Position numbers and translations under genes: made by a program
The notes under the pieces: model-generated
The model's database searches: none
Told to the model about the DNA's origin: nothing
The model's input: the letters and a program-made list of their open reading frames with translations, nothing else
Assembly: GCF_018141105.1 (NCBI RefSeq)
Contig: NZ_CP054839.1
Coordinates: 5,425,411 to 5,489,410 of the forward strand
Reading direction: 5' to 3'
DNA: 64,000 nt
Source of the DNA: Saccharopolyspora erythraea
GTDB taxonomy: Bacteria; Actinomycetota; Actinomycetes; Mycobacteriales; Pseudonocardiaceae
Shown here: piece by piece, positions 1 through 12,151 of the stretch
How the letters are laid out: each line of letters opens with the position of its first letter
Numbering within the stretch: the first letter of the stretch is position 1

Positions 1-723
1 GCCGTGGTTCCGGGCGAAGGCGAGGACGCGGCGCGCGGCACCGCCGGTCCACCACAGCAGCAACAGGTCGCACGACATCCCGGTCAGCCGCCGGAAACGG
101 CTCACCGGGCGCGGGAAGTCGCGCGGCACAGCGCTGACCCGCCCCGGAACCAGGCGCACGGCGGGTGCCGCGATCCGGCCGGCCAGCGCGCCCGCGGTGT
201 TGGCGATCAGGTCGTCGACGTCGAACAGCCGGTACGGGCACGGGTAGAGGCCCCAGACTCCGGTGAGCTGGGTCAGCTCGATCGCCAGCGACACCGCGAA
301 GCCGAGCACGCCGACGCGCAGGAGCCCCAGCCGCAGCGACCGGCGCAGCAGTACTCCGAGCGGCACGAACAGAACGACGTTGAGCGCGAACTGCTGGACC
401 GAGCCGTTGGTTGCCAGCAGATGGGCCGCCTCCTGCCAGCTCGCAGGCCGGCGCACCCCGTCGAAACCCGCCAGGGGCACCCACTGCGGCCGGAGCCGGC
501 CGAAGATCTCGCAGAATCCGTCGATCACCGGAGGGAACGGGCTCAGGACGAAGCACGCGAGCGCGAGCACGTACAGCAGCGCGGCGAACCGCAGTATCGC
601 CGTACCCGCACCGAGCTCGCCGTGCCTGCGGTACTCGCGCACTACGAACGGGACGAAGAACACCACGGCCAGCACCACGGCGAACGCCATGGCGAGGACC
701 GCTGGGGTGACCCGGCTGCTCAC
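1..723 (-). CDS. VanZ-like family membrane protein, C-terminus cut by the window edge
   Basis: The minus strand is open from a GTG at 723 to base 1 (241 codons, no stop inside the window). An AGGAGG ribosome site sits at 734-729, five bases before the GTG. The product starts MSSRVTPAVLAMAFAVVLAV and has hydrophobic segments near residues 8-26 and 45-62. A later stretch (QFALNVVLFVPLGVLLRR, then LAIELTQLTG and FDVDDLIANTAGALAG) is the characteristic VanZ-like core: N-x(4)-PxG, an E(L/I)-Q segment and the D(V/I)DD-x-x-x-N-x-x-G motif. VanZ itself gives low-level teicoplanin resistance, but most family members have no known role. The gene is transcribed away from the chaperone operon. The C-terminal end lies outside the window. 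Confidence 0.85.
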   Translation of the reverse strand, partial: MSSRVTPAVLAMAFAVVLAVVFFVPFVVREYRRHGELGAGTAILRFAALLYVLALACFVLSPFPPVIDGFCEIFGRLRPQWVPLAGFDGVRRPASWQEAAHLLATNGSVQQFALNVVLFVPLGVLLRRSLRLGLLRVGVLGFAVSLAIELTQLTGVWGLYPCPYRLFDVDDLIANTAGALAGRIAAPAVRLVPGRVSAVPRDFPRPVSRFRRLTGMSCDLLLLWWTGGAARRVLAFARNHG

Positions 724-1239
724 CTCTACCTCCTGGTGACGCCGCCCGCGGCGGTCACCGCGGCTGCGGTGCGCCTGCCGGCGGCTCAGGCGGGATTCCT
801 CCGCGAGGAGGGCCGGGTTTCCCGTCCTGGCTTCTGCGACTTTCCTCGACCGCCCGCGCTGCCGGAAGGCCCGGCGGCGGGCGTGCGGTCGGCTACTCCA
901 GCGAAACGATCATCGGCGCCGCACCTCAGCCGACGCGCGTCGAACGAGCGTGCCCCGGCCGCCCGGGGCAGGCCCGACACCCGGGCTTGCCTGTGTCCGC
1001 AGGCCGAATCTCCCGCGGCATTTTCGTCCCCGCAGGCGCACGCGGGCACGCGGTTCCGGCGTGCACGCTGGAGGTGGACAGGACGGCTCGGACCGCGATC
1101 AGGTCGCAGGGCCAGCCCCGTGCTGCGGCGTGCGGGCGATCCGGCGCGGTGCGCGAGCCGAACACCGACGCGGCGATGCGCAGGGCGCGGCGACGCAAAG
1201 GGCACTCGCGCTCCGCCGCCGTGTGCGGAGGAGTTCGCG
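724..1239. other. Intergenic region without a convincing gene
   Basis: No reading frame here has a ribosome site or resembles a known family. The strand-opposite frames are arginine/proline-rich, as expected from random high-G+C sequence. Two adjacent hairpins can be drawn: TGCCCCGG/CCGGGGCA with a 4-base loop at 951-970, and GGCA-GGCCCG/CGGGC-TTGCC at 967-991. They overlap, so they may be alternative structures. The region should carry the divergent promoters of the VanZ-like gene and the 1240 gene, but no clear -35/-10 pair was found. Confidence 0.5.
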
Positions 1240-1767
1240 ATGTCAGAGCAGCAGTCGCCCGCACCCGGCACGGGAGATGCGCCGGAGCAGCGCCAGGCGC
1301 GACGTCCGGTCGCGACCTACGACACCTACGCCGAAGCCGAGCGCGCCGTCGACCACCTTTCCGACCAGCACTTCCCGGTGGAACGGGTGGCCATCGTCGG
1401 CCACGACGTCAAGCTCGTCGAACAGGTCGTCGGCAGGCTGAACTACGGCCGGGCAGCGGCACACGGCGCCGGCGGCGGCGCTCTGACCGGCGTGCTGTTC
1501 GGCTGGATCTTCGGGCTGTTCAGCTGGATCCAGCCGTTGCTCGCGAGCTTCACCCTCGCCTTGTACGGGCTCGTGTTCGGCGCGGTCATCGGCGCCCTGA
1601 TCGGCCTGCTGATGCACGCCATGCAGGGCGGCCGCCGCGACTTCTCGGCGGTGCGCGCGATGGAGCCGAGCCGCTACGAGGTCCTCGTGGACACCGAGGT
1701 CGCCGACGAGGCGGCCAGGTTGTTGCAGCAGTTCCGGAACCCGCAGCCCGGCGGCGCGGCGGGCTGA
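1240..1767 (+). CDS. GSP17M/YflT-like general stress protein
   Basis: This 175-residue protein starts at an ATG preceded by GGAGG (1228-1232). Residues about 22-65 ([42 protein letters not shown]) match the heat-induced general stress protein 17M-like domain. It is followed by a Gly/Ala-rich hydrophobic stretch of about 60 residues ([46 protein letters not shown]) that could form two membrane segments. The C-terminal part ([19 protein letters not shown]) resembles a second half of the same fold. The function of the family is unknown, though it is repeatedly stress-associated. Only 52 bp separate it from dnaK, so co-transcription with the chaperone operon is likely but unproven. Confidence 0.8.
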   Translation: MSEQQSPAPGTGDAPEQRQARRPVATYDTYAEAERAVDHLSDQHFPVERVAIVGHDVKLVEQVVGRLNYGRAAAHGAGGGALTGVLFGWIFGLFSWIQPLLASFTLALYGLVFGAVIGALIGLLMHAMQGGRRDFSAVRAMEPSRYEVLVDTEVADEAARLLQQFRNPQPGGAAG

Positions 1768-1819
1768 CGGCGCGCGCCGCCCGCCCCGCGTCCCCAAGAC
1801 TCGTCGGCAGGAGAACGTC

Positions 1820-3715
1820 ATGGCCAAAGCCGTCGGTATCGACCTCGGTACCACCAACTCCGTGATCGCGGCCTGGGAAGGGGGCGAGGCCACCGTCATC
1901 CCGAACGCCGAAGGCTCGCGGACGACGCCGTCCGTCGTCGGTTTCACCGACTCCGGCGAGCGGCTCGTGGGCCAGCTCGCCCGCAGGCAGGCGATCCTGA
2001 ACCCGAAGGGCACGATCTACTCGGCGAAGCGCTTCATCGGCCGCCGCTTCGACGAGGTGAGCAGCGAGGCGGAGGCGGTCGCCTTCGACGTCGTCGAGGG
2101 AAGCGGTGGCCTGGCGCGGTTCGACGTGCGGGGAAAGCAGTACGCGCCCGAGGAGATCAGCGCGCAGGTGTTGCGCAAACTCGCCGACGACGCGGGCAAG
2201 TCGCTCGGGGAACGGGTGACCGAGGCCGTGATCACCGTGCCCGCCTACTTCAACGACGCCCAGCGGACGGCGACCAAGGACGCCGGGCGCATCGCGGGGC
2301 TGGAAGTGCTGCGGATCATCAACGAACCGACCGCCGCCGCCCTGGCCTACGGCCTGGACAAGCGGGGGCACGAGACGGTCCTGGTGTTCGACCTCGGCGG
2401 CGGCACCTTCGACGTCAGCATCCTCGACGTCGGCGACGGCGTGGTGGAGGTCCGCTCCAGCGCCGGTGACGGCCACCTCGGCGGCGACGACTTCGACCGC
2501 AGGCTCGTCGACCACCTCGCCGACGAGTTCCAGCGCGACAACGGCATCGACCTGCGCAACGACCCCCAGGCGCTGCAACGCCTCTTCGAGGCCGCGGAGA
2601 AGGCCAAGGTCGAGCTCAGCTCGGTGTCGCAGACGCAGGTGAGCCTGCCGTTCATCACCGCCGACGCCAGTGGCCCCAAGCACCTGCAGTCCACGATCAT
2701 GCGCTCCACCTTCGAGCAGCTGACCACCGACCTGGTGCAGCGGTGCCTGGACCCGGTCAAGCGGGCGATGGGCGATGCCAGGATCACCGAGAACGACATC
2801 GACGAGGTCATCCTGGTCGGCGGGTCCACGCGGATACCGGCCGTGCAGGCGCAGGTGCGCAAGCTCACCGGCGGCAAGGACCCCAACATGAGCGTCAACC
2901 CCGACGAGGTCGTCGCGCTGGGCGCCGCGGTGCAGGCGGGCGTGCTCAAGGGCGAGGTCCAGGACGTGCTCCTGCTCGACGTCACGCCGCTGTCGCTGGG
3001 CGTGGAGACCCGTGGCGGCGTGATGACCAAGCTCATCGAGCGCAACACCACGATCCCCGCGCGCCGCGCCGAGGTGTTCTCCACCGCCGAGGACAACCAG
3101 TCCGCGGTGGACGTCGTCGTGCTGCAGGGCGAGCGCGAACGTGCGGCCGACAACCGGGTCCTCGGGCGGTTCCGGCTGGAGAACATCCGCCCCGCGCCGC
3201 GCGGGGAGCCGCAGGTCGAGGTCACCTTCGACGTCGACGCCAACGGCATCCTGAGCGTGACCGCGCGCGACAAGGACACCGGCGCCGAGCAGAGCATCAC
3301 CATCAGCGACAGCTCGAACCTCGACAAGGGCGAGGTCGAGCGGATGGTGTCCGAGGCCGAGCGCAACCGCGACGAGGACCAGCGGCTGCGCGCGGCGGTC
3401 GAGGCGCGCAACGAGCTCGACTCCGCCGCCTACCAGGTGGAGAAGCAGCTCGAGGAGCTGGGCACCGCCGCGCCGGAGAACGAGCGCGCCCGCGCCGAGA
3501 TCCTGGTCGACGAGGCGCGCGAGGCGGTCCGCGACGAGGCGCAGCCGGACCGGGCCCGGCCGCTGACCGACGACCTGCGGCAGATCTTCCAGAGCCTGGC
3601 CAGCCGTGCCGGCGCCGGCGCCGGAGCGGGGGCGGCGTCCGGTGGCGGGCAGGGCGGCGGCCACGGGGACGGCGGCGGTGACGACGTCGTCGACGCCGAC
3701 TTCGAACGGACGTGA
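1820..3715 (+). CDS. dnaK: Chaperone protein DnaK (Hsp70)
   Basis: ATP-dependent Hsp70 chaperone of 631 residues, normal for the family. The ATG follows AGGAG (1809-1813). It begins [17 protein letters not shown], the phosphate-1 motif of the actin-like ATPase. It also has the Hsp70 signatures [11 protein letters not shown] (near residue 190) and [13 protein letters not shown] (near residue 333). The substrate-binding domain follows ([23 protein letters not shown]), then a lid helix region and a Gly/Ala-rich tail ending in the acidic VVDADFE motif typical of DnaK C-termini. The next gene, grpE, starts within a few bases, so dnaK-grpE-dnaJ-cbpM-clpB form one operon. Because this operon carries CbpM rather than HspR, it may be a second DnaK system in this genome; that needs the rest of the genome to decide. 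Confidence 0.97.
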   Translation: MAKAVGIDLGTTNSVIAAWEGGEATVIPNAEGSRTTPSVVGFTDSGERLVGQLARRQAILNPKGTIYSAKRFIGRRFDEVSSEAEAVAFDVVEGSGGLARFDVRGKQYAPEEISAQVLRKLADDAGKSLGERVTEAVITVPAYFNDAQRTATKDAGRIAGLEVLRIINEPTAAALAYGLDKRGHETVLVFDLGGGTFDVSILDVGDGVVEVRSSAGDGHLGGDDFDRRLVDHLADEFQRDNGIDLRNDPQALQRLFEAAEKAKVELSSVSQTQVSLPFITADASGPKHLQSTIMRSTFEQLTTDLVQRCLDPVKRAMGDARITENDIDEVILVGGSTRIPAVQAQVRKLTGGKDPNMSVNPDEVVALGAAVQAGVLKGEVQDVLLLDVTPLSLGVETRGGVMTKLIERNTTIPARRAEVFSTAEDNQSAVDVVVLQGERERAADNRVLGRFRLENIRPAPRGEPQVEVTFDVDANGILSVTARDKDTGAEQSITISDSSNLDKGEVERMVSEAERNRDEDQRLRAAVEARNELDSAAYQVEKQLEELGTAAPENERARAEILVDEAREAVRDEAQPDRARPLTDDLRQIFQSLASRAGAGAGAGAASGGGQGGGHGDGGGDDVVDADFERT

Positions 3716-3723
3716 GGTCTGGT

Positions 3724-4236
3724 ATGACGACATCACCGCGCGAGCCCGACACCGAGCAGCCCGAGCCGGAGGAGCAGGCCGGGGAGCGGGAGGCCGAGCG
3801 GGCCACGCCGGACGTCGCGGAGCTGGAGGACCGCCTGCGCCGGGCGCTGGCCGACATCGAGAACCTGCGCAAGCGCCACGCCCGCGAGCTGGAGCGCGTG
3901 CGCGCCGAGGAGCGCGCGAGGGCCACCGCCGCCTGGCTGCCGGTGCTGGACAACCTCGAGCTCGCGCTCGCCCACGCCGAGGCCGACCCGGCCTCCATCG
4001 TCGAGGGGGTGCGGGCGATCCGGGACCAGGCGGTGGACCTGCTCACCCGGCTCGGCTACCCGCGGCAGGACGAGGTCGGTGTTCCCTTCGACCCGAACCT
4101 GCACGAGGTCGTCGAGGTCGTCTCCGACTCCGACGCCGAACCCGGCACCGTGGTCGGCGTCCGGCGGCCCGGCTACGGCGACGTCGGCAACCAGCTGCGG
4201 CCCGCGGGTGTCGCGGTCACCCGCCGGCAGGGGTGA
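3724..4236 (+). CDS. grpE: Nucleotide exchange factor GrpE
   Basis: GrpE releases ADP from DnaK. The 170-residue protein has an acidic disordered N-terminus (EQPEPEEQAGEREAER) and a long helix (ELEDRLRRALADIENLRKRHARELERV). The conserved C-terminal beta domain reads VPFDPNLHEVVEVV...VVGVRRPGYG..LRPAGVAV, which resembles the family signature ending in GY-x(4)-LRPA-x-V-x-V. I chose the ATG at 3724 because GAGG (3714-3717) lies seven bases upstream. A GTG at 3712 overlapping the dnaK stop would add four residues. dnaJ begins six bases after the stop. Confidence 0.95.
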   Translation: MTTSPREPDTEQPEPEEQAGEREAERATPDVAELEDRLRRALADIENLRKRHARELERVRAEERARATAAWLPVLDNLELALAHAEADPASIVEGVRAIRDQAVDLLTRLGYPRQDEVGVPFDPNLHEVVEVVSDSDAEPGTVVGVRRPGYGDVGNQLRPAGVAVTRRQG

Positions 4237-5489
<1,253 letters not shown>

Positions 5490-5505
5490 CGAGAGGTGAT
5501 CCACG

Positions 5506-8136
5506 ATGGACATGAACCGGCTGACCCAGAAGTCGCAGGAGGCGCTGCAGGCGGCCCAGAGCATCGCCACCGAGCTGGGGCACACCGAGGTCGACGGCGA
5601 GCACCTGCTGCTGGCGCTGATCGACCAGTCCGAGGGCGTGGTGCCCCGCGCCATGGAGCAGGCGGGAGCCGACGTCGCCGCGCTGCGCGCCGACGTCGAG
5701 AGCGACCTCTCCCGGCGGGCCAGGGTCACCGGGCCGGGCGCGACGCCCGGGCAGGTCCACGTCACGCAGCGGCTCTCCCGCGTGCTCGACGCCGCCGAGC
5801 GCGAGGCCAAGCGGCTCAAGGACGAGTACGTCTCGGTGGAGCACCTGGCGCTGGCGCTGGTCGAGGAGGGCTCGGCGAGCCAGGCCGGCAGGCGCCTGGC
5901 CGAGCACGGCCTGACCCGCGAGTCGTTCCTGGGCGCGCTGACCGGCATCCGCGGCAGCCAGCGCGTCACCTCCGCCACGCCCGAGGGCGCCTACGAGGCG
6001 CTGGACAAGTACGGCCGGGACCTGGTCGACGAAGCCCGCAAGGGCACGCTCGACCCGGTGATCGGCCGCGACGCCGAGATCCGGCGGGTCGTCCAGATAC
6101 TCAGCCGCAAGTCGAAGAACAACCCCGTGCTCATCGGCGATCCCGGCGTCGGCAAGACCGCGATCGTGGAGGGGCTCGCGCAGCGGATCGTGCACGGCGA
6201 CGTGCCGGAGGGCCTGCGGGACAAGACCGTCTTCGCACTCGACATGGGTTCGCTGGTGGCAGGCGCGAAGTACCGCGGCGAGTTCGAGGAGCGCCTCAAG
6301 GCCGTGCTGGGCGAGGTGAAGGCCGCCGAGGGGCGCATCCTGCTGTTCGTCGACGAGCTGCACACCGTGGTCGGCGCGGGTGCGGCCGAGGGCGCGATGG
6401 ACGCCGGGAACATGCTCAAGCCGATGCTGGCGCGCGGCGAGCTGCACATGATCGGCGCCACGACGCTGGACGAGTACCGCAAGCACGTCGAGACCGACGC
6501 CGCGCTGGAGCGGCGCTTCCAGATCGTGCTGGTCGACGAGCCGTCGGTCGAGGACACCGTCTCGATCCTGCGCGGCCTGCGCGAGCGCCTGGAGGTCTTC
6601 CACGGCGTGAAGATCCAGGACGGCGCGCTGGTGGCCGCGGCGACGCTGAGCCACCGCTACATCAGCGACCGGTTCCTGCCCGACAAGGCGATCGACCTCG
6701 TCGACGAGGCGTGCGCGCGGCTGCGCACCGAGATCGACTCGATGCCCGCCGAGCTCGACGAGCTCACCCGGCGGGTGACGCGGCTGGAGATCGAGGAGGC
6801 GGCGCTGTCCAAGGAGTCCGACCAGGCGAGCGCGTCCAGGCTGGAGGAGCTGCGCAGGGAGCTGGCCGACCTGCGCGGCGAGACCGATGCCAAGCACGCC
6901 CAGTGGGAGGCCGAGCGGCGGGCGATCAGGCGGGTTCAGGAGCTGCGGCAGGAGCTGGAGCAGTTGCGCCGCGAGGCCGAGGAGGCCGAACGCAACTACG
7001 ACCTCAACCGCGCCGCCGAACTGCGCTACGGCCGGATCACCGAGCTGGAACGCAGGCTGGCGGCCGAGGAGGAGCAGCTCGCGTCCAAGCAGGGCGACCA
7101 CCAGCTGCTCCGGGAGGTCGTCACCGCCGAGGAGATCGCCGAGATCGTGGCGGCCTGGACGGGCATCCCGGTGGCCCGCCTGCAGGAGGGCGAGCGCGAG
7201 AAGCTGCTGCGCCTCGACGAGATCCTGCGGCAGCGGGTCATCGGCCAGGACGAGGCCGTGCAGCTGGTGGCCGACGCCATCATCCGCGCGCGCTCCGGCA
7301 TCCGGGACCCGCGGCGGCCGATCGGCTCGTTCGTCTTCCTCGGCCCGACCGGTGTCGGCAAGACCGAGCTGGCCAGGACGCTGGCGGCGAGCCTGTTCGA
7401 CAGCGAGGAGAACATGGTCCGGCTCGACATGAGCGAGTACCAGGAGCGCCACACCGTCAGCAGGCTCGTCGGCGCGCCCCCGGGCTACGTCGGCTACGAG
7501 GAGGGCGGGCAGCTCACCGAGGCGGTGCGGCGCAAGCCGTACTCGGTGGTGCTGTTCGACGAGATCGAGAAAGCGCACCCGGACGTCTTCAACACGCTGC
7601 TGCAGGTGCTCGACGACGGCCGCATCACCGACGCCCAGGGGCGCACGGTCGACTTCCGCAACACCGTCATCATCATGACCTCCAACATCGGGTCGGAGTA
7701 CCTGCTCGACGGTGTCGCGGGCGGCGAGATCAAGCCCGAGGTCCGCGAGCGGGTGATGGCCGAGCTGCGCCGGCACTTCCGCCCCGAGTTCCTCAACCGG
7801 ATCGACGACATCGTGCTGTTCCGGCCGCTGTCGCTGCCGGAGATCGAGCGGATCGTGGACCTGCAGTTCGACGAGCTGCGCGCCCGCCTCGCCGAGCACC
7901 GCACGACGCTGGCGGTCACCGAGGAGGCCCGCAGGCTCATCGCCGAGCAGGGGTTCGACCCGGTCTTCGGGGCGCGTCCGCTGCGCCGCTTCATCGCCCA
8001 CGAGGTGGAGACGCGGATCGGGCGGGCGATGCTGCGCGGCGACTTCCGGGAGGGCGGCGCCGTCGTCGTCTCGGTGCGCGACGACGAACTGCAGGTCGGC
8101 TACGAACCGGCCGCCGAGCCCGCTCGGGCGGCCTGA
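5506..8136 (+). CDS. clpB: ATP-dependent disaggregase ClpB
   Basis: Hsp100 hexameric disaggregase of 876 residues. It has the Clp N-domain (1-150), a first AAA+ module with Walker A GDPGVGKT near 211, and a coiled-coil M domain near 400-530 ([20 protein letters not shown]). The M domain is what separates ClpB from ClpA/ClpC. The second AAA+ module has Walker A GPTGVGKT near 613 and Walker [14 protein letters not shown]. The C-terminal domain has [14 protein letters not shown]. The ATG follows GAGAGGTG (5491-5498). It is the last gene of the dnaK operon, 16 bp after cbpM, so DnaK-dependent disaggregation components would be made together. Confidence 0.97.
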   Translation: MDMNRLTQKSQEALQAAQSIATELGHTEVDGEHLLLALIDQSEGVVPRAMEQAGADVAALRADVESDLSRRARVTGPGATPGQVHVTQRLSRVLDAAEREAKRLKDEYVSVEHLALALVEEGSASQAGRRLAEHGLTRESFLGALTGIRGSQRVTSATPEGAYEALDKYGRDLVDEARKGTLDPVIGRDAEIRRVVQILSRKSKNNPVLIGDPGVGKTAIVEGLAQRIVHGDVPEGLRDKTVFALDMGSLVAGAKYRGEFEERLKAVLGEVKAAEGRILLFVDELHTVVGAGAAEGAMDAGNMLKPMLARGELHMIGATTLDEYRKHVETDAALERRFQIVLVDEPSVEDTVSILRGLRERLEVFHGVKIQDGALVAAATLSHRYISDRFLPDKAIDLVDEACARLRTEIDSMPAELDELTRRVTRLEIEEAALSKESDQASASRLEELRRELADLRGETDAKHAQWEAERRAIRRVQELRQELEQLRREAEEAERNYDLNRAAELRYGRITELERRLAAEEEQLASKQGDHQLLREVVTAEEIAEIVAAWTGIPVARLQEGEREKLLRLDEILRQRVIGQDEAVQLVADAIIRARSGIRDPRRPIGSFVFLGPTGVGKTELARTLAASLFDSEENMVRLDMSEYQERHTVSRLVGAPPGYVGYEEGGQLTEAVRRKPYSVVLFDEIEKAHPDVFNTLLQVLDDGRITDAQGRTVDFRNTVIIMTSNIGSEYLLDGVAGGEIKPEVRERVMAELRRHFRPEFLNRIDDIVLFRPLSLPEIERIVDLQFDELRARLAEHRTTLAVTEEARRLIAEQGFDPVFGARPLRRFIAHEVETRIGRAMLRGDFREGGAVVVSVRDDELQVGYEPAAEPARAA

Positions 8137-8238
8137 CCTGGAGCCGCACGGCGCAAGGAGCACGTGCCTGAGCTGCCGACGCAACCGCGCGCTCGTAGTC
8201 TGCACCCAGGGAGCCGGAGGCGGCCCGGGGATGCAGCC

Positions 8239-9942
8239 ATGGAGAACACGAACTTCGTTCCGAAACCAGCGGGCAACAACGGCCGGGATGTGGTGCTGGA
8301 CTCCCACCTGCACCAGCTGTTCGAGCTGTCAATGTCGATGTTCGAGCACATCGACGCCGAGAGCATCCTGCGCCTGGCGATGTCGTCGGTGCCCACCCTC
8401 GGCTCGTACCGGGCACTGGCCGGTTATCTGGAACGCCGCGGTGAGCTGGTCGAGTTCCGGCCAGGACGCGACCGGGTCCCCGCCTCGCTCACCGACCAGC
8501 TCGGCGCACTGCGCGGGAAGGACGGACCGGTCCTCGCGGCGGGCTCGGCGTGGGCGTGGGCCTTCGCCCTGCGGCGTCCCGGCGGGCTGGGCGGCTACCT
8601 CGTGCTCACCGGCCCCGGCGAGCCGGCAGGCCACGAGCGGTTCCTGCTCGACGTCCTCACCCAGCAGACCGCCGCGGCTCTGGCCAATGCCTCGTTCCTG
8701 CAGGTCGAGCGGGAGCACGCGATGCACCTCAGCAGGCTCAGCGAGGACCTGGCGGTCATGAACCGGCGGCTCACCAGCACCGTCGAGGACCTGCGGCGCC
8801 GGGCGACCATCCACGAGACCTTCACCCGTATCGCGGCATCCGACGGTGGCGAGGACGAGATCGCCGCCACCCTGCACCAGCTGACCGGCAGCGCGGTGGC
8901 CGTCGAGGACCGATTCGGCAACCTGCTGGCGTGGGCCGGTCCGGGCGGGCCGGACCCGCATCCGCAGCCCAACGGCACGCGGGAGGAGACCCTCAGGCGC
9001 GCGGCGGCCCGCAACGGCGTCGTGCGCGACCGCAACCGCCTGCTGATCCTGGCCCAGCCCCGGCACGAGATCCTCGGCGTCATCGCGCTGTTGGATCCGG
9101 GCCCGACCGAGGACGCGCACGTCGTCCACGCGATGGAGCACGCGGCGCTGGCGCTGGCGCTGCGGCTGACCCACGCCCGCAACCTGGCCGAGACGGAGCT
9201 GCGGCTGCGTCGCGACCTGGTCGAGGACCTCGTCGCCGGGGTCGAGGACCAGAGCGTCTTCGCCCGCTCCGAGGCGGTCGGCCACAACCTGCACGGGCCG
9301 CACTACGCGATCGCGGTCCAGTGGCCCGGCGCCGGGTCCGAGGACGAGCTCGCCGCCGCCGCGCAGCGGGCGGTGCAGCGGACCGGCATGTCGAGCCTGG
9401 TCTCCAGGCGGTCGGAAGCGGTGATCCTGTTCAACAGCGGCAGGCCCGACGGCGAGGGCTTCTACCGGGCGCTGGCCGAGGAGATCGGCAGCGACCGCGG
9501 CGCGATCGGGGTCGGCGGACGTTGCGACGCCCCGGGGGAGTTCCCGCGCTCGTTCCGGGAGGCGTTGCGCTCCATGCGGATCCGCCAGCAGTCCCGCGAG
9601 TGCCACGGGATCACGTTCTTCGACGAGATCGGGCTGTACCGGGTCCTCGGCCAGGGCGAGGGCGGCGCCGACATCGAGGCGTTCGTGCGGGAGTGGATCG
9701 GCCGGCTCGTCGACTACGACCGCGCGCACCACTCGAACCTGGTGAACACGCTGTCGCAGTACCTGGAATGCGGCGGCAACTACAACGCCGCGGCCAACGC
9801 GCTGGTGATCCACCGGAGCACGCTGCGGTACCGGCTGCGCCGCATCAGGGAGATCTCGGGCATCGACCTGGGCGAGGTCGACAACCGGCTGAACCTGCAC
9901 GTGGCGACCCGCGCGTGGCGGGTCATGGACCTGCCCGCCTGA
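8239..9942 (+). CDS. GAF/PucR-type transcriptional regulator
   Basis: This 567-residue protein has an N-terminal sensory region of two GAF-like halves (about 20-170 and 190-330) joined by a helix. The C-terminal PucR-type helix-turn-helix reads LVNTLSQYLECGGNYNAAAN, then LVIHRSTLRYRLRRIREISG. Such regulators control catabolic or stress genes in response to small ligands. An in-frame GTG at 8164 with AAGGAG only three bases upstream would add 25 Arg/Pro-rich residues. I prefer the ATG at 8239 because a TAGTCT hexamer (8196-8201) and GGAGG (8216-8220) lie between the two. The gene follows clpB by about 100 bp; its target is unknown. Confidence 0.8.
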   Translation: MENTNFVPKPAGNNGRDVVLDSHLHQLFELSMSMFEHIDAESILRLAMSSVPTLGSYRALAGYLERRGELVEFRPGRDRVPASLTDQLGALRGKDGPVLAAGSAWAWAFALRRPGGLGGYLVLTGPGEPAGHERFLLDVLTQQTAAALANASFLQVEREHAMHLSRLSEDLAVMNRRLTSTVEDLRRRATIHETFTRIAASDGGEDEIAATLHQLTGSAVAVEDRFGNLLAWAGPGGPDPHPQPNGTREETLRRAAARNGVVRDRNRLLILAQPRHEILGVIALLDPGPTEDAHVVHAMEHAALALALRLTHARNLAETELRLRRDLVEDLVAGVEDQSVFARSEAVGHNLHGPHYAIAVQWPGAGSEDELAAAAQRAVQRTGMSSLVSRRSEAVILFNSGRPDGEGFYRALAEEIGSDRGAIGVGGRCDAPGEFPRSFREALRSMRIRQQSRECHGITFFDEIGLYRVLGQGEGGADIEAFVREWIGRLVDYDRAHHSNLVNTLSQYLECGGNYNAAANALVIHRSTLRYRLRRIREISGIDLGEVDNRLNLHVATRAWRVMDLPA

Positions 9943-10014
9943 GCGCACCGCGCACCCCGCGCCCGGTCAGCGGACCATCCGCGCGGTCGATGCGAAACCA
10001 CAGGCGAGCCGCGG

Positions 10015-10464
10015 TCATGGCGGCGATCCGGACGATGCCGCGCCGATCCCCTGTTCGATCCACTCACGCAGCACGGGCTCCGGGACCGCACCGGCGTGGC
10101 GGGAGACGACCCGGCCCCGGTCGAGCAGCAGGAGCGTCGGGACCGCCTGGACCTCGAACCGCCGCGAGATCCGCGGGGCGGAGTCGATGTCGACCTTGAC
10201 CAGCTTCATCCGGCCGGCGAACCTCTCGGCCAGCTTCTCCAGCACGGGACCGACCATCCGGCACGGGCCGCACCAGCGCGCCCACAGGTCCACCACGACC
10301 AGCAGCGAGGACCGCTCGGCGACCTCGGTGAAGTCGTCGTCGCCCGCGTCGGCGATCCACGGCAGCGGGTGGTGGCAGTCGCCGCACGCCGGGCGACCTT
10401 CGCCTGCGGCGGGAACCCTGTTCGCGCGCCCGCAGTGCGGGCAGCGCACCTGCCTCGGTTCCAT
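10015..10464 (-). CDS. Thioredoxin of the Trx2/TrxC type
   Basis: Disulfide reductase of 149 residues. Before the thioredoxin fold lies a zinc-ribbon-like segment with CxxC pairs at residues 8/11 and 27/30 (RCPHCGRANRV..ACGDCHHPLPW), as in E. coli Trx2. The active site WCGPC is at 64-68, and the cis-proline loop reads FEVQAVPTLLLLDRG. The ATG at 10464 follows AGGAGT with a six-base spacer; longer in-frame starts lack a ribosome site. It lies 126 bp downstream of the FUSC gene on the same strand, with the convergent PucR gene on the other side. Trx2 proteins are often linked to oxidative stress. Confidence 0.9.
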   Translation of the reverse strand: MEPRQVRCPHCGRANRVPAAGEGRPACGDCHHPLPWIADAGDDDFTEVAERSSLLVVVDLWARWCGPCRMVGPVLEKLAERFAGRMKLVKVDIDSAPRISRRFEVQAVPTLLLLDRGRVVSRHAGAVPEPVLREWIEQGIGAASSGSPP

Positions 10465-10590
10465 GGTCGGACTCCTGTCCCGGCTCTCCGCGGTCGTCGC
10501 ACCCGAGTCTGGTGACCGCGGTGGGAGCGCACCAACCCCGGCCGGGTCCAAAACGCGCCGGCCGGTTCGGCCCGGCGGCACCATCCGCAC

Positions 10591-11960
10591 TCAGCTCCGC
10601 GGGCGGAGCCGCCTGCGCGCGGCTCGCACCGCGCGGCGCAGCGGCCGCCACGAGGGCCGCCGCACGTGCAGGTGGGCACCCGGCGTGGGCGACAAGGCCG
10701 ACTTGTGCGCGCCGCCCGCGGGGTCGATCTCGGTGAGGATCCGGGAGAGGTCGGCGAGCACGCCGCCCACCACCAGCCAACTGCTCGTGCTCGGGCCCTC
10801 GTCCTCGCGGCGCTGGGCGGCGAGGTGCTGGCTGACCGCGGCGAGCTGGGCCCGGGCGTGCTCGATGTCGCGGACCAGCCGCGTGCGGGGCGGGCGTCCA
10901 CCGGGGTGCTCGGGCACGTCGGGGTTGTCGGCGACCAGCGTCAGCGACCAGGTCTCGACCGCCCGGCCGACGCTGACCACCAGTTCCCCGACCTGCCTTG
11001 GACCGAGCGGTCCCACTCCGCGCCCGCGCGGCCCTCGCCCACGTCGACCAGCGCCCGGGCGATGGCGCTGGTCTGGTCGACGATGTGGTCGACGGCGTTG
11101 ACGCCGGACCGGGTCCGCTCCAGCAGCGCCGCGGGTTCGGGCCTGGGCGCGGGGCTGAGGAAGACGCTGTGCCGCGGGCTGTAGCGCAGGCTCTCCGACG
11201 CGTGCTCCAGCTGGGACCGGATCTCGGTGATCTCGTGGTCGAAGTCCCGCGCGGTCCAGAGCAGCTGCCTGGTCCGGGCCGAGGCGAACGCGGCGTCCTC
11301 GTCGCCGAGCCGCTGCCCGATGTCGGTCAGCAGCTCGGCCAGCCTGCGTGCCAGGTCTCCGAGCGCGTCTCGCGCGACCCGCACGTGCACCGGCGGGACG
11401 ATGAGCACGTTGACCAGCACGCCCACCAGCGCGCCCAGGAGGGTCTCGTAGATCCGTTCCCAGGCGTAGCCGGTCTGGGTGCCGCCGACGGTGACCACGA
11501 GCAGCGCGCTGACGGCGACCTGGTTGCTCTGCCCGGCGAGCCGCGAAGCCCGGCCCACCAGCAGCGCCAGCAGCAGGACGACGGTCAGGCTCACCGCGTT
11601 GAAGCCCAGCCACCGCCCCAGCACCAGCGCCAGCAGCACGCCGAGCACCACGCCGGCGACCCTGCGCAGGCCCGACTGCATGGTCTGGTAGACGGTGGCC
11701 TGCACGACGAGCACCGCGGCCAGCGAAGCCAGCACCGGGCTCGGAGCGCCGGTCAGCCAGGCGCCGACCACCCACGCGAGGCCCGCCGCGCCCGCGGTCT
11801 TGAAGATCAGCAGGAGGTCGCCTCCGGACGCCTGGTCGAAACCGGCGGCCCTGCGGCCCATGGTCCGCCACCGCGCGGCGTTGGACCGCAACCGGCTCCG
11901 CGCGGCACCGCCGTCCCGGTCGTACGCACCGGGGTCGTCGGACGTCGGGCGCGTGGACAC
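10591..11960 (-). pseudogene. FUSC/aromatic acid exporter family protein, frameshifted
   Basis: The frame starting at GTG 11960 (GGAGGGGAG upstream) encodes about 320 residues with at least six hydrophobic segments (LLLIFKTAGAAGLAWVVGAW, LASLAAVLVVQATVY, VAGVVLGVLLALVLGRWLGF, VSLTVVLLLALLVG, ALLVVTVGG, LLGALVGVLVNVLIVPPV). A cytoplasmic helical domain follows, as in FUSC-type aromatic acid exporters. The frame then breaks between 11000 and 10995: ...GRAGAEWDRSVQ is continued only in the next frame as QVGELVVSVGRAVETWSLTL, down to the TGA at 10591. Restoring one base gives a protein of about 456 residues, normal for the family. It may be a sequencing error or real decay. Confidence 0.8.
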
Positions 11961-12151
11961 CGGCGCACTCCCCTCCGCGGCGACCGGCCGCGGGCCGCCC
12001 CCGCGTCGAGGCGGCGCACCGGGCTCTGCCGCACCACGAGGGTAGGTCGGGGACAGCGCCGCCACCGGTGCCTGCGGATCGGCGCGACCGCGCTGCCGCC
12101 GCGGAGCGACCCCCGGCGCGCTGGAGCACTTCGGGAATCGCGGAGCCGGGA

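Noticed and set aside
4..1239. Long plus-strand frame running from base 4 into the GSP17M-like gene
   Set aside because: The minus strand of this region encodes a VanZ-like protein with a good ribosome site, and the GSP17M gene has its own start at 1240; the upstream part is low complexity.
1768..1819. Possible HspR (HAIR) operator before dnaK
   Set aside because: Only a half-like CAAGACTC is present; the CTTGAGT-N7-ACTCAAG dyad is missing in the 52-bp gap and was not seen upstream of 1240.
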